From Petrimonas sp. IBARAKI (GTDB lineage Bacteria > Bacteroidota > Bacteroidia > Bacteroidales > Dysgonomonadaceae): a DNA stretch of 64,000 bases. The notes under the pieces were generated by a model, which saw only the letters and a list, made by a program, of their open reading frames with translations, was not told the origin of the DNA and did not search any database. Position 1 is the stretch's first letter; the number at the start of each line of letters is the position of its first letter. The translations under genes and the position numbers were made by a program. Location: NCBI GenBank assembly GCA_002356435.2, contig AP018040.2:1302001-1366000 (forward strand), read 5' to 3'. This document shows, piece by piece, positions 1 to 8,706 of this stretch.

Positions 1-2
1 TC

Positions 3-335
3 TCAAACCAGCTGAAAGAGGTGGCGAACGCCTGCAAGGCGGGCAGCGTGAATCCGGATATCCTTTCCGCCGAGGCCGGTTCGTTCACCGTGTCCAACCT
101 GGGGAATTACGGAGTGGAGATCTTCACTCCCGTTATTAACCTGCCGCAATCCGCCATATTGGGGGTAAACACGATAGTTCCGCGTCCGAAAGACCTGGGT
201 GACGGGGTTTATGCCTTTGTTCCCTACATCGGCCTGAGCCTCACGTACGACCACCGGGCGCTTGACGGCGGGGAAGCCACACGCTTCCTGAAGCAGATTG
301 CCCTGGAAATAGAAAATCTTGAAATCGATTATTAA
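3..335 (+). CDS. 2-oxoacid dehydrogenase E2 (dihydrolipoamide acyltransferase), 3' part
   Basis: The gene begins before the window; the open frame runs from base 3 to a TAA at 333-335, so only about 110 C-terminal residues are visible. They match the catalytic domain of lipoamide acyltransferases: the stretch around SNLGNYG and the acyl-transfer motif DHRALDGG, in which His and Asp act in catalysis. The enzyme moves an acyl group from the lipoyl arm to CoA. The E3 gene follows after 17 bases and the fused E1 gene after that, so this is the core subunit of one complex. Substrate (pyruvate, branched-chain or other oxoacid) cannot be decided because the lipoyl and subunit-binding domains lie outside the window. 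Confidence 0.93.
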   Translation, partial: SNQLKEVANACKAGSVNPDILSAEAGSFTVSNLGNYGVEIFTPVINLPQSAILGVNTIVPRPKDLGDGVYAFVPYIGLSLTYDHRALDGGEATRFLKQIALEIENLEIDY

Positions 336-352
336 TCTAAAAAAACAAAATA

Positions 353-1708
353 ATGTACGACTTACTGATCATCGGTGGTGGACCGGCCGGTTATGTGGCC
401 GCGGAACGCGCAGGGCACAAGGGGCTGAAGGTGGTGCTGTTCGAGAAGAAAAGCCTGGGAGGCGTTTGCCTTAACGAAGGCTGTATTCCCACCAAGACCA
501 TGCTTTACAGTGCGAAGACCTATGAGAATGCCCTTCACGGGGACAAATACGGTGTTTTTGCGGAGAATGTCCGTTTTGAATACGACAAGATTGTATCCCG
601 CAAAAATAAAGTGGTGCGCAAATTGGTCGCCGGCGTGAAAACCAAGATGAAGGCCAGCGATGTTGCGGTTGTTGAAGGCGAAGCCTGGATCTCGGGCAGA
701 AGCGCCAAGGGAATCGAGGTGGTTTGCAACGGAGAGCATTACCTGGGAAACAACCTGTTGATATGTACCGGGTCCGAAGCGTCGGTTCCGCCCATTCCCG
801 GATTAGGGGAAGCCGGCGATGTTGTCCTGACCAACCGTGAGGTTCTTGAACTCAAGGAGCAACCCAAAAGTCTAGTCGTCATCGGGGGAGGAGTTATCGG
901 GATGGAGTTCGCCAGTTTTTACAACAGTTTAGGGTCCAGGGTGACCGTGATCGAGATGCTTCCCGAGATTCTGGGAAACAACGATTACGAGATATCAGCC
1001 CTTTCGCGCGATATTTTCACCAGGAAAGGCATCGAATTTCACCTTAACGCCAAGGTGGTCCGGGTGGACGGAAATAAAGTGGTTTTTGAGAAGGCGGGAG
1101 AAACACGCACCGTTGAAGGCGATAAAATCCTGTTGAGCGTCGGGCGCCGCGCGGTGACCAGGGGTTTTGGACTCGAAAATCTGAATGTGGAACTGGACAG
1201 GGGAGGCATCAAGGTCGATGAAAAGATGCGTACCAATGTGCCCAACGTCTTTGCCGCCGGCGACGTTACCGGTTTTTCGCTTTTGGCGCATACCGCCAGC
1301 CGTGAAGGCGAAGTGGTGGTTAACAACCTTACGGGAAAAGACGACATTATGCGTTATAATGCCATTCCGGGAGTCGTGTACATCAACCCTGAAATTGCAG
1401 GTGTGGGTGAAACCGAAGAAAGTGCCAGGGCAAAAGGGATTGCCTACAAGGTAGCCAGACTCTCCATGGCCTATGCCGGGCGTTTTGTCGCAGAAAACGA
1501 GGGCGGTGTCGGATTATGCAAGGTGCTTGCAGGTGAAAAATACGGCGAAGTCATCGGTGTTCACATGCTGGGAAACCCGAGCAGTGAAATGATTTACGGC
1601 GCCTGTCTGGCAATAGAGCAGGAGATGACGCTCGAAGAAATGAAAGAGGTCGTTTTTCCGCATCCTACAGTAAGTGAAATATTCAAGGAAGTGATTTTTG
1701 AATTTTGA
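353..1708 (+). CDS. lpdA: Dihydrolipoyl dehydrogenase (E3)
   Basis: A 451-residue flavoprotein disulfide reductase that reoxidises dihydrolipoamide with NAD+. The FAD-binding GGGPAG motif is at residues 8-13, the redox-active CLNEGC pair at Cys39 and Cys44, the NAD-binding GGGVIG near residue 175, an AGDV FAD motif near 302, and the His437/Glu442 catalytic dyad in HPTVSE close to the end. Full length for the family. It sits 17 bases after the E2 gene and 84 bases before fused E1, so it is the dedicated E3 of this complex. GC content is high, like its two partners. Confidence 0.97.
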   Translation: MYDLLIIGGGPAGYVAAERAGHKGLKVVLFEKKSLGGVCLNEGCIPTKTMLYSAKTYENALHGDKYGVFAENVRFEYDKIVSRKNKVVRKLVAGVKTKMKASDVAVVEGEAWISGRSAKGIEVVCNGEHYLGNNLLICTGSEASVPPIPGLGEAGDVVLTNREVLELKEQPKSLVVIGGGVIGMEFASFYNSLGSRVTVIEMLPEILGNNDYEISALSRDIFTRKGIEFHLNAKVVRVDGNKVVFEKAGETRTVEGDKILLSVGRRAVTRGFGLENLNVELDRGGIKVDEKMRTNVPNVFAAGDVTGFSLLAHTASREGEVVVNNLTGKDDIMRYNAIPGVVYINPEIAGVGETEESARAKGIAYKVARLSMAYAGRFVAENEGGVGLCKVLAGEKYGEVIGVHMLGNPSSEMIYGACLAIEQEMTLEEMKEVVFPHPTVSEIFKEVIFEF

Positions 1709-1792
1709 TTGCCCGGACTTGCTTGCTCAAAACCCAATAACAATTTATAAGAAAAATGACGATTGTAAAATCGATCGAAAAAATAAAACAGT

Positions 1793-4252
1793 ATGCCAAA
1801 AATTCAATTTATTGATCCGGCTGAAGCCCGGAAACCGGGCTTTGTGGAATTTCAGCCCATTCCTGTCAATCAGTATCAAAAAACGGTAAAAGAAGAACGC
1901 GAAAATTTTACCGACGAGGAACTAAAAGCCATTTATCACGACATGGCGCTCATCCGCGAGTTTGAAACCATGCTTAACCTTATCAAAACCAAAGGTGAAT
2001 ACAACGGTGTGGCGTACAATCACCCCGGTCCGGCCCACTTGTCCATCGGACAGGAGTCGGCGGCCGTGGGGATGGCCTGGACGCTTACCGTGGATGATTT
2101 TATTTTCGGGAGCCACCGTTCGCACGGTGAAATCCTGGCCAAGGGGATGTCTGCCATCCATAAGCTTGCCGATAAGGAACTGTTGAAGATAATGCAGGGA
2201 TTCTTTGACGGTTCGGTACTGGAAATCGTTCAAAAGGATTTCAACGGAACAACCAGGGAGCTTGCCCGCCGTTTTCTGGTTTACGGAACATTGGCTGAAA
2301 TCTTTGCCCGGGAAACCGGATTCAACAGAGGACTGGGCGGTTCCATGCACGCCTTCTTCACGCCTTTCGGCGTGTATCCCAACAATGCCATCGTGGGTGG
2401 ATCGGGAGACATAGCCGTTGGTGCCGCGTTATACAAAAAAGTCAACCGCAAACCCGGCATGGTGGTTGCCAACATAGGTGACGCATCGATGGCTTGCGGA
2501 CCTGTTTGGGAAGGGATCACTTTTGCCGCCATGGACCAGTTCAGGGAGCTTTGGGACGGAGATATGAAGGGCGGGCTTCCGGTGATCATCAACATCATGA
2601 ACAACCAGTACGGGATGGGCGGCCAGACCTGTGGCGAGACCATGGGTTACGGCATCGCAGCCCGTATCGGTGCAGGTGTGAACGAGGAACAGATGCACGC
2701 CGAACGCGTGGACGGTTACAATCCGCTGGCGGTAATTGACGCTTACAAACGCAAGCGAAAAATAATTGATGAGAAAAACGGGCCGGTCTTGCTGGATGTC
2801 CTGACCTACAGATACAGCGGGCACTCTCCCTCCGACGCGTCTTCCTACCGCACCAGGGAGGAAGTGGAAGCCTGGGAAAGACAGGACTGTATTGCGTCGT
2901 TCGGCAAACAGTTGCTGGAGGCGGGCGTGGCCGTCCAGGACGAGCTTGACGCCATCTGGAATGACATAAGGACGCTCATCCACGAGATGTTCCTCAAATC
3001 GATCAACGATGAGATTTCGCCCCGCATGAAAAATCCCGACGCGATCGGGGATATGATGTTCTCGAACGGTTCCGTGGACAGTTTCTCCGATGCAAGGCCC
3101 GACGTGCTGATGCCGATGGAGGAGAACTCCCGCGTGAAGAAGATAGCCGGCAAGGAACGTTTTGCGTTCGATGCCGAAGGCAAGCCGTTCAGCAAGATGA
3201 AGCAGTTCCAGTTGCGCGACGCCATTTTCGAAGCCATCATGGACAGGTTTTACAAGGATGCCTCGCTCGTTGCCTACGGTGAGGAGAACCGCGACTGGGG
3301 AGGCGCCTTTGCCGTTTACGGAGGGATGACGGAAGCCTTGCCATATCACCGCCTGTTCAACTCACCCATATCGGAAGCCTCTATCGTAGGTACGGCCATC
3401 GGTTACGCCATGTGCGGAGGAAGGGTTGTCCCCGAAATCATGTACTGCGATTTTCTGGGACGTTGTGGCGATGAAGTGTTCAACCAGCTTCCCAAATGGC
3501 AGGCAATGAGCGGCAACGTGCTGAAGATGCCGGTCGTGCTTCGTGTTTCGGTGGGCTCCAAATACGGCGCGCAGCACTCGCAGGACTGGACATCGCTTGT
3601 GGCACATATCCCGGGCATCAAGGTTTGTTTCCCGGTGACGCCTTACGATGCCAAGGGGCTGATGAACGCGGCGCTTCAGGGAACCGATCCGGTGATCTTC
3701 TTTGAAAGCCAGCGCATCTACGATATCGGCGAGCAATTCCATGAAGGAGGCGTTCCTGCCGGATATTACGAAATACCCATCGGTGAACCCGACGTGAAGA
3801 AAGAGGGAAAGGACATCACCTTCCTGACCATCGGACACACGCTTTATCCCGCGCTCCAGGCGGCAAAAGAATTGGAGTCGGTCCATGGGATGAGCGCCGA
3901 AGTGATCGATGCCCGTTCACTGGTGCCGTTCAATTACGAAAAAGTGGTCGCCTCGGTGAAGAAAACCGGCAAGATCATTGTTGCCGGCGATGCGACTGCC
4001 CGCGGCTCGTTCCTGAACGACCTGGCGGCAACCATCGGTTCGCTCTGCTTCGATTACCTGGACGCGCCCGTTGCGGTGCTTGGGTCACGCAACTGGATCA
4101 CGCCGGCTCACGAACTTGAAGGCGCGTTCTTCCCGCAGCCAGGCTGGTTCATCGATATGATCCACGAACGCATACAGCCCCTCAAAGGGTATATGCCCGG
4201 TGAGAATTTCACCGATGCCGAAATGATCAGGAGAGCAAAAAAAGGAATTTGA
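1793..4252 (+). CDS. 2-oxoacid dehydrogenase E1, fused alpha and beta subunits
   Basis: An 819-residue thiamine-diphosphate enzyme that decarboxylates a 2-oxoacid and acylates the lipoyl arm of E2. The alpha-like half carries the thiamine-diphosphate/Mg motif, GDAS near residue 229 to NN near 270. A linker around 400-465 leads into the beta-like half, which starts near MKQFQLRDAI (about residue 468). Fused E1 chains of this kind are common in Bacteroidota, where they are usually labelled branched-chain or unspecified 2-oxoacid dehydrogenase; the true substrate is not shown by the sequence. The TGA stop lies 2 bases before the next ATG. Base composition changes sharply after this gene. Confidence 0.92.
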   Translation: MPKIQFIDPAEARKPGFVEFQPIPVNQYQKTVKEERENFTDEELKAIYHDMALIREFETMLNLIKTKGEYNGVAYNHPGPAHLSIGQESAAVGMAWTLTVDDFIFGSHRSHGEILAKGMSAIHKLADKELLKIMQGFFDGSVLEIVQKDFNGTTRELARRFLVYGTLAEIFARETGFNRGLGGSMHAFFTPFGVYPNNAIVGGSGDIAVGAALYKKVNRKPGMVVANIGDASMACGPVWEGITFAAMDQFRELWDGDMKGGLPVIINIMNNQYGMGGQTCGETMGYGIAARIGAGVNEEQMHAERVDGYNPLAVIDAYKRKRKIIDEKNGPVLLDVLTYRYSGHSPSDASSYRTREEVEAWERQDCIASFGKQLLEAGVAVQDELDAIWNDIRTLIHEMFLKSINDEISPRMKNPDAIGDMMFSNGSVDSFSDARPDVLMPMEENSRVKKIAGKERFAFDAEGKPFSKMKQFQLRDAIFEAIMDRFYKDASLVAYGEENRDWGGAFAVYGGMTEALPYHRLFNSPISEASIVGTAIGYAMCGGRVVPEIMYCDFLGRCGDEVFNQLPKWQAMSGNVLKMPVVLRVSVGSKYGAQHSQDWTSLVAHIPGIKVCFPVTPYDAKGLMNAALQGTDPVIFFESQRIYDIGEQFHEGGVPAGYYEIPIGEPDVKKEGKDITFLTIGHTLYPALQAAKELESVHGMSAEVIDARSLVPFNYEKVVASVKKTGKIIVAGDATARGSFLNDLAATIGSLCFDYLDAPVAVLGSRNWITPAHELEGAFFPQPGWFIDMIHERIQPLKGYMPGENFTDAEMIRRAKKGI

Positions 4253-4254
4253 TC

Positions 4255-5424
4255 ATGAATTTACCAAAAGTAAATGCCCACCTGCATACCCCGTTCTCTT
4301 TCAGTGCTTTCCGCGATATTGACGATGCGCTGGACAGGGCCGTTGCTGAAAAGGTTAAAGTGGTTGGTATCAACGATTTTTATACTGCCGAAGGTTACGA
4401 AGAGTGGATGGAAGGTTGTTCCAAACGTGGACTTTATCCGCTTTTCGGCATCGAGTTTATCAGCCTGAACGAAGAGGATCAAAAAGCAGGTTTGCGGGTG
4501 AACGATCCCGGAAATCCAGGACGAACTTACATCAGCGGGAAAGGATTGTTACAGCCCTTTAAGCTGAGTGAGCCTTATGCTTCGCAATTGACGAATGTAC
4601 GTACAGAGGCTAATAAGCAGGTGGAAGCCATGTGTGAAAAACTGAACGGAATCCTTACTGCTAAAAATGTCGGATTTGTACTCGATATGGATTGGATTAA
4701 GGATAATCTGAGTAAGGGTTCTGTTAGGGAACGTCATTTGGCGAAGGCTTTACGCTTGAAAGTTTATGAAAATTCAGGCGATAACCCAACAAGCATAAAG
4801 AACCTGCTAGAAGAAATTTTCGATGGAAAAGAACTGAAGTCGGATACTGAAAATCTTGCAGGTGTAGAGAACGAGATCCGTGCTAATCTGTTGAAAGCAG
4901 GTGGTTCGGCTTTTGTTCCCGAGACTGTCGAGGCGTTTCTTCCGATGCAGACGGTATGCAAAATCATTCTGGCAGCCGGAGGAATACCTACTTATCCCTT
5001 TTTAGCGGATGATGCCCAGGGAAATTATACCGATTTTGAACGTGACCTGGAACACGTGGCAAAACAACTGACCGAGCGTGGGTTTCATTCCGTGGAATTT
5101 ATTACCACCCGAAACGATATGAACCTGTTGGAGAAGTATGCAACATATCTTCACAACCAGGGTTTTATCGTAACCCTGGGCAGTGAACACAACTCTCCGT
5201 CAATGGAACCTATTGAACTTTTTGCCCGCAACCAGACCCCGTTATCGGAAAAATTACTGCGGGTCAACTATGAGGGTGCGTGTATTATTGCAGCTCATCA
5301 ACATTTGGTTGCCCAGGGACTGAGCGGTTATTTGGATGAACAGGGGAACGCCGACCGCTCAAAAAGAGGTGAGTTTGTGAAATGGGGAGATGAGTTAATC
5401 AGAAACACAGTCGGAAAACAATAA
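4255..5424 (+). CDS. PHP-domain metal-dependent hydrolase-like protein
   Basis: A 389-residue protein starting at ATG 4255, two bases after the E1 stop; an in-frame TTG at 4249 overlaps that stop and is less likely. PHP-domain traits are visible: an N-terminal HLHTP (His9, His11), a GIEF segment with a likely acidic metal ligand, and GSEHN near the C-terminus. The usual TDH second motif reads NDF, so one canonical metal ligand is changed. PHP proteins are mostly phosphoesterases or nucleases, but the sequence does not fix a substrate. It leads a tight operon with two class II aldolase proteins and an alcohol dehydrogenase, which suggests a role in sugar or sugar-acid breakdown. Composition is clearly more AT-rich than E1. 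Confidence 0.7.
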   Translation: MNLPKVNAHLHTPFSFSAFRDIDDALDRAVAEKVKVVGINDFYTAEGYEEWMEGCSKRGLYPLFGIEFISLNEEDQKAGLRVNDPGNPGRTYISGKGLLQPFKLSEPYASQLTNVRTEANKQVEAMCEKLNGILTAKNVGFVLDMDWIKDNLSKGSVRERHLAKALRLKVYENSGDNPTSIKNLLEEIFDGKELKSDTENLAGVENEIRANLLKAGGSAFVPETVEAFLPMQTVCKIILAAGGIPTYPFLADDAQGNYTDFERDLEHVAKQLTERGFHSVEFITTRNDMNLLEKYATYLHNQGFIVTLGSEHNSPSMEPIELFARNQTPLSEKLLRVNYEGACIIAAHQHLVAQGLSGYLDEQGNADRSKRGEFVKWGDELIRNTVGKQ

Positions 5425-5426
5425 AG

Positions 5427-7388
5427 ATGAAAGAAATTCAGGATTTAATATCCATTTCGCGATTCTACGGCAAAGACAGCCGTTTTGTGATCGCCGGAGG
5501 GGGAAATACATCGTACAAGAACGAAGAGAAGATCTGGGTGAAAGCCAGTGGTTCATCACTCGAAACCATTACTGAAGATGGCTTTGCCATACTGGATCGC
5601 TCGCTACTTAATCCCATGTCTGGAAAGCAATACAGCGAAAATGCTGCCGAACGCGAAGAGCAAGTCAAAAATGATCTTGCTGCGGCTACTGTCACAAAAG
5701 GTAAACGCCCGTCGGTAGAAACCTCCATGCACAACGTGATCAACTATGCATTTGTGGTTCACTTACATCCAACGATCGTAAATGGATTAATGTGCGCAGT
5801 AAATGTCACCACAGTGTTGGAAAATCTTTTCGGTGAAAAAGTGTTGTACGTGGAATATACCGATCCGGGCTATGTTCTGTTTAAAAAAGTAGACGAGAAA
5901 ATAAAGGAATATCGCCAGAAATTCAGCGAAGAACCACAGGTAATCTGGTTGCAGAACCACGGGATTTTTGTGGCTGCGGATAGTATTGAAGAGATAAAAT
6001 CTATATATGGTTCAATTTTTGCAACACTTGAAAAGGCCGTGAGCATTCCATTGCCGGAAGACGAGAGGAAGGTGTGCCGCTGCGTGAGTGAAGTGTTGCC
6101 TGCAATCCGGATGTTGGTTTCTAAGGATAACCTTAAAACCCTGAAAGTTCGCAGGAACGGATTGATAGAATACTTTTGCGAAAGTCCGAGAAACCAGGTA
6201 GCCATTGCAAAACCTTTTACTCCCGATGCGATCGTTTACTGCAAGTCTAACTATTTGTTTTTGAACGATGAAACACCTGGACAAGTTCTCGAAAATGCTG
6301 AAGAATTGATTCCCGGCTTTGTAAATAAGTTTGGTTATCTGCCAAAAGTTTTGTTGATAAAAGGCATCGGGCTTGTATCCGTGGGAGATAATGCCAGACA
6401 ATGCGATACCATTCTCGACGTATTTGAGGATGCTATGAAAGTTGCCTTTCTCTCTCAATCGTTTGGCGGTGCACACCCAATGACACAGGCTCAAATTGAA
6501 TTTATTGATAACTGGGAAGTGGAAAATTACCGCCGCAGTGTTGCTGCCGGAAATGCTTCGGGGCGGGTAGAAAATAAAACCATTGTTGTAACCGGTGCAG
6601 CACAAGGTTTTGGCGAGGGAATTGCCGAATGTTTGCTGCGGGAAGGAGCCAATATTGTAGTGGCAGATTTGAACGAAGAGGCAGGACGGAATACGGTTGG
6701 GAAGTTTAATGGCCTGGCGAAAAGTAACCGGGCAATTTTTGTGAAAACAAATGTTTCCGAAATTTCAAGCCTCGACAACCTGGTGCAGGAGACTGTCTGT
6801 CATTTTGGTGGAATTGACTGCTTTATTAGCAACGCCGGTGTGTTGAGAGCCGGTGGGCTAGAAGATATGACACCCGAAAACTTCGACTTTGTCACAAAGA
6901 TCAACTACAATGCCTATTTCTATTGTACAAAAGTAGTGAGCCAAGTAATGAAGCTGCAAACGAAATATGCATCAAGCGATTATTTTGCCGATATCATTCA
7001 AATAAATTCGAAATCGGGACTTCGCGGAAGCAAGGCTAACTTTGCATATGCTGGTGGGAAGTTCGGAGGAGTTGGACTTACGCAGTCCTTTGCACTGGAA
7101 CTGGCTCCCTTCAGGATAAAAGTCAATTCGGTCTGCCCTGGCAATTACTACGAAGGCCCGCTCTGGAGTGATCCCGAAAATGGGTTGTTTGTACAATACC
7201 TGAATGCAGGAAAAGTACCCGGTGCCAAAACTATTGACGATGTGAAAGCGTTCTATCTGGCACAGGTGCCGATGCGAAAAGGTTGCACACCCGGGGATGT
7301 TACCAAGGGGGTACTGTATCTGATGGAGCAATGCGGCGAAACTGGACAGGCATTGCCTGTTACCGGTGGACAAGTAATGTTGAATTAA
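5427..7388 (+). CDS. Bifunctional class II aldolase / short-chain dehydrogenase
   Basis: A 653-residue fusion. Residues 1 to about 370 form a class II aldolase/adducin domain with likely catalytic Glu in PSVETS, a zinc-ligand pair in VVHLHPT (near 111 and 113) and a third His in QNHGIF (near 178). From about residue 385 comes a short-chain dehydrogenase with GAAQGFGEG for NAD(P) binding, NAG in SNAGVL, and YAGGK as the Tyr-x3-Lys pair. Related fusions (YuxG-like, and rhamnulose-1-phosphate aldolase/dehydrogenases) cleave a ketose phosphate and oxidise the aldehyde. The substrate here is unknown. It follows the PHP gene after 2 bases. Confidence 0.85.
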   Translation: MKEIQDLISISRFYGKDSRFVIAGGGNTSYKNEEKIWVKASGSSLETITEDGFAILDRSLLNPMSGKQYSENAAEREEQVKNDLAAATVTKGKRPSVETSMHNVINYAFVVHLHPTIVNGLMCAVNVTTVLENLFGEKVLYVEYTDPGYVLFKKVDEKIKEYRQKFSEEPQVIWLQNHGIFVAADSIEEIKSIYGSIFATLEKAVSIPLPEDERKVCRCVSEVLPAIRMLVSKDNLKTLKVRRNGLIEYFCESPRNQVAIAKPFTPDAIVYCKSNYLFLNDETPGQVLENAEELIPGFVNKFGYLPKVLLIKGIGLVSVGDNARQCDTILDVFEDAMKVAFLSQSFGGAHPMTQAQIEFIDNWEVENYRRSVAAGNASGRVENKTIVVTGAAQGFGEGIAECLLREGANIVVADLNEEAGRNTVGKFNGLAKSNRAIFVKTNVSEISSLDNLVQETVCHFGGIDCFISNAGVLRAGGLEDMTPENFDFVTKINYNAYFYCTKVVSQVMKLQTKYASSDYFADIIQINSKSGLRGSKANFAYAGGKFGGVGLTQSFALELAPFRIKVNSVCPGNYYEGPLWSDPENGLFVQYLNAGKVPGAKTIDDVKAFYLAQVPMRKGCTPGDVTKGVLYLMEQCGETGQALPVTGGQVMLN

Positions 7389-7405
7389 TAAAATCATAGC
7401 AAAAA

Positions 7406-8689
7406 ATGAAAACAAGAGCAGTCCGTTTGTACGGCAAAAAAGATCTCAGGCTGGAAGAGTTTGAATTGCCGGCCATTAAGGACGACGAGATACTTGCAAA
7501 AGTAGTTTCTGATTCATTGTGTATGTCGTCTTACAAGGCATCCTCGCAAGGCGCGGAACACAAACGGATCCCCGATAATGTAGCCGAAAACCCCATCATC
7601 ATCGGTCATGAGTTTGCCGGAGAATTACTGGAAGTTGGCAGCAAGTGGGCGCATAAGTTCAAAGCAGGTGATAAATTCTCCATTCAGCCGGCCCTGTATT
7701 ACGAAAACGGGCCTGTTGGTATTCTGAGCGCTCCTGGTTATAGTTACTCGTATATTGGAGGTGACGCAACCTATGTGGTGATTCCGAATGAAGTGATGGA
7801 GCGAGATTGCCTCCTGGCTTATCACGGTGAAGGGTATTATCCTGCTTCATTGGCCGAACCGCTTTCGTGTGTTATTGGAGCCATGCACGCCAATTATCAT
7901 ACCACTCCGGGCAGTTACCGGCATAATATGGAAATAATTGACGGCGGAAAGATGGCTATTCTTGCCGGAGTAGGTCCAATGGGGCTGGCCGCGATCAATT
8001 TCGTGCTCCGTCGCGAAGAAGTAAAGCCATCCTTACTGGTGGTTACCGATATCGACCAGACACGGCTCGACCGTGCAGCATCCATCTATACCGTTGAGTT
8101 CGCTGCTTCACGCGGAATCGATCTGAAGTACATCAATACAGGAAAGATGGAGAATCCCGTGGAAGAGCTGAAAGCAATCAGTGGCGGAGCAGGTTTCGAT
8201 GATGTCTTTGTGTTTGCTCCCGTAAAGCCTGTTGTAGAACAAGGGGATGCTATTCTTGGATTTGACGGATGCCTGAACTTTTTTGCCGGCCCTGACAACC
8301 CGAACTTCAGTGCCATGTTGAATTTCTATAATGTTCATTACGCCTATACGCATATTGTCGGCACCAGCGGTGGAAATAACGACGATATGGTAGAAGCATT
8401 GGACATCATGAGCAAAGGGTTGGATCCTGCCGGATTGGTTACTCATATCGGAGGCTTGAATGCTGTTGCTGAAGCGACTAACAACCTGCCCCATATTCCT
8501 GGAGGTAAAAAATTGATTTATACACATATAGAAATGCCGCTTACCCCCATTTCCGATTTTGCAAGTTTGGGAGAAACCGACGGTCTCTTTAAGAAATTAG
8601 CTGAAATCTGTGACCGGCATAACGGTTTGTGGAGCGTAGAAGCAGAAGCATACCTCTTGTCTAACCATCCCTCAATCCGTACCCCATAA
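7406..8689 (+). CDS. Zinc-dependent alcohol dehydrogenase family (sorbose-1-phosphate reductase-like)
   Basis: A 427-residue medium-chain dehydrogenase. A catalytic zinc site is supported by Cys in SLCMSS, His-Glu in GHEFAG, and Glu in LAEPLS; the four-cysteine structural zinc loop of classic alcohol dehydrogenases is not seen. The Rossmann motif reads GVGPMGLA. General resemblance is to L-sorbose-1-phosphate reductase-type enzymes, which interconvert sugar phosphates and polyol phosphates. It lies 17 bases after the aldolase/SDR fusion and 17 before the tandem aldolase, so it probably acts on the same polyol or ketose. The exact substrate is open. Confidence 0.8.
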   Translation: MKTRAVRLYGKKDLRLEEFELPAIKDDEILAKVVSDSLCMSSYKASSQGAEHKRIPDNVAENPIIIGHEFAGELLEVGSKWAHKFKAGDKFSIQPALYYENGPVGILSAPGYSYSYIGGDATYVVIPNEVMERDCLLAYHGEGYYPASLAEPLSCVIGAMHANYHTTPGSYRHNMEIIDGGKMAILAGVGPMGLAAINFVLRREEVKPSLLVVTDIDQTRLDRAASIYTVEFAASRGIDLKYINTGKMENPVEELKAISGGAGFDDVFVFAPVKPVVEQGDAILGFDGCLNFFAGPDNPNFSAMLNFYNVHYAYTHIVGTSGGNNDDMVEALDIMSKGLDPAGLVTHIGGLNAVAEATNNLPHIPGGKKLIYTHIEMPLTPISDFASLGETDGLFKKLAEICDRHNGLWSVEAEAYLLSNHPSIRTP

Positions 8690-8706
8690 CCCGAAACTGG
8701 CATCAT

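Noticed and set aside
2429-3349. 306-residue open frame on the minus strand inside fused E1
   Set aside because: It is the antisense shadow of a GC-rich gene with clear thiamine-diphosphate motifs; the shadow protein has no recognisable domain.
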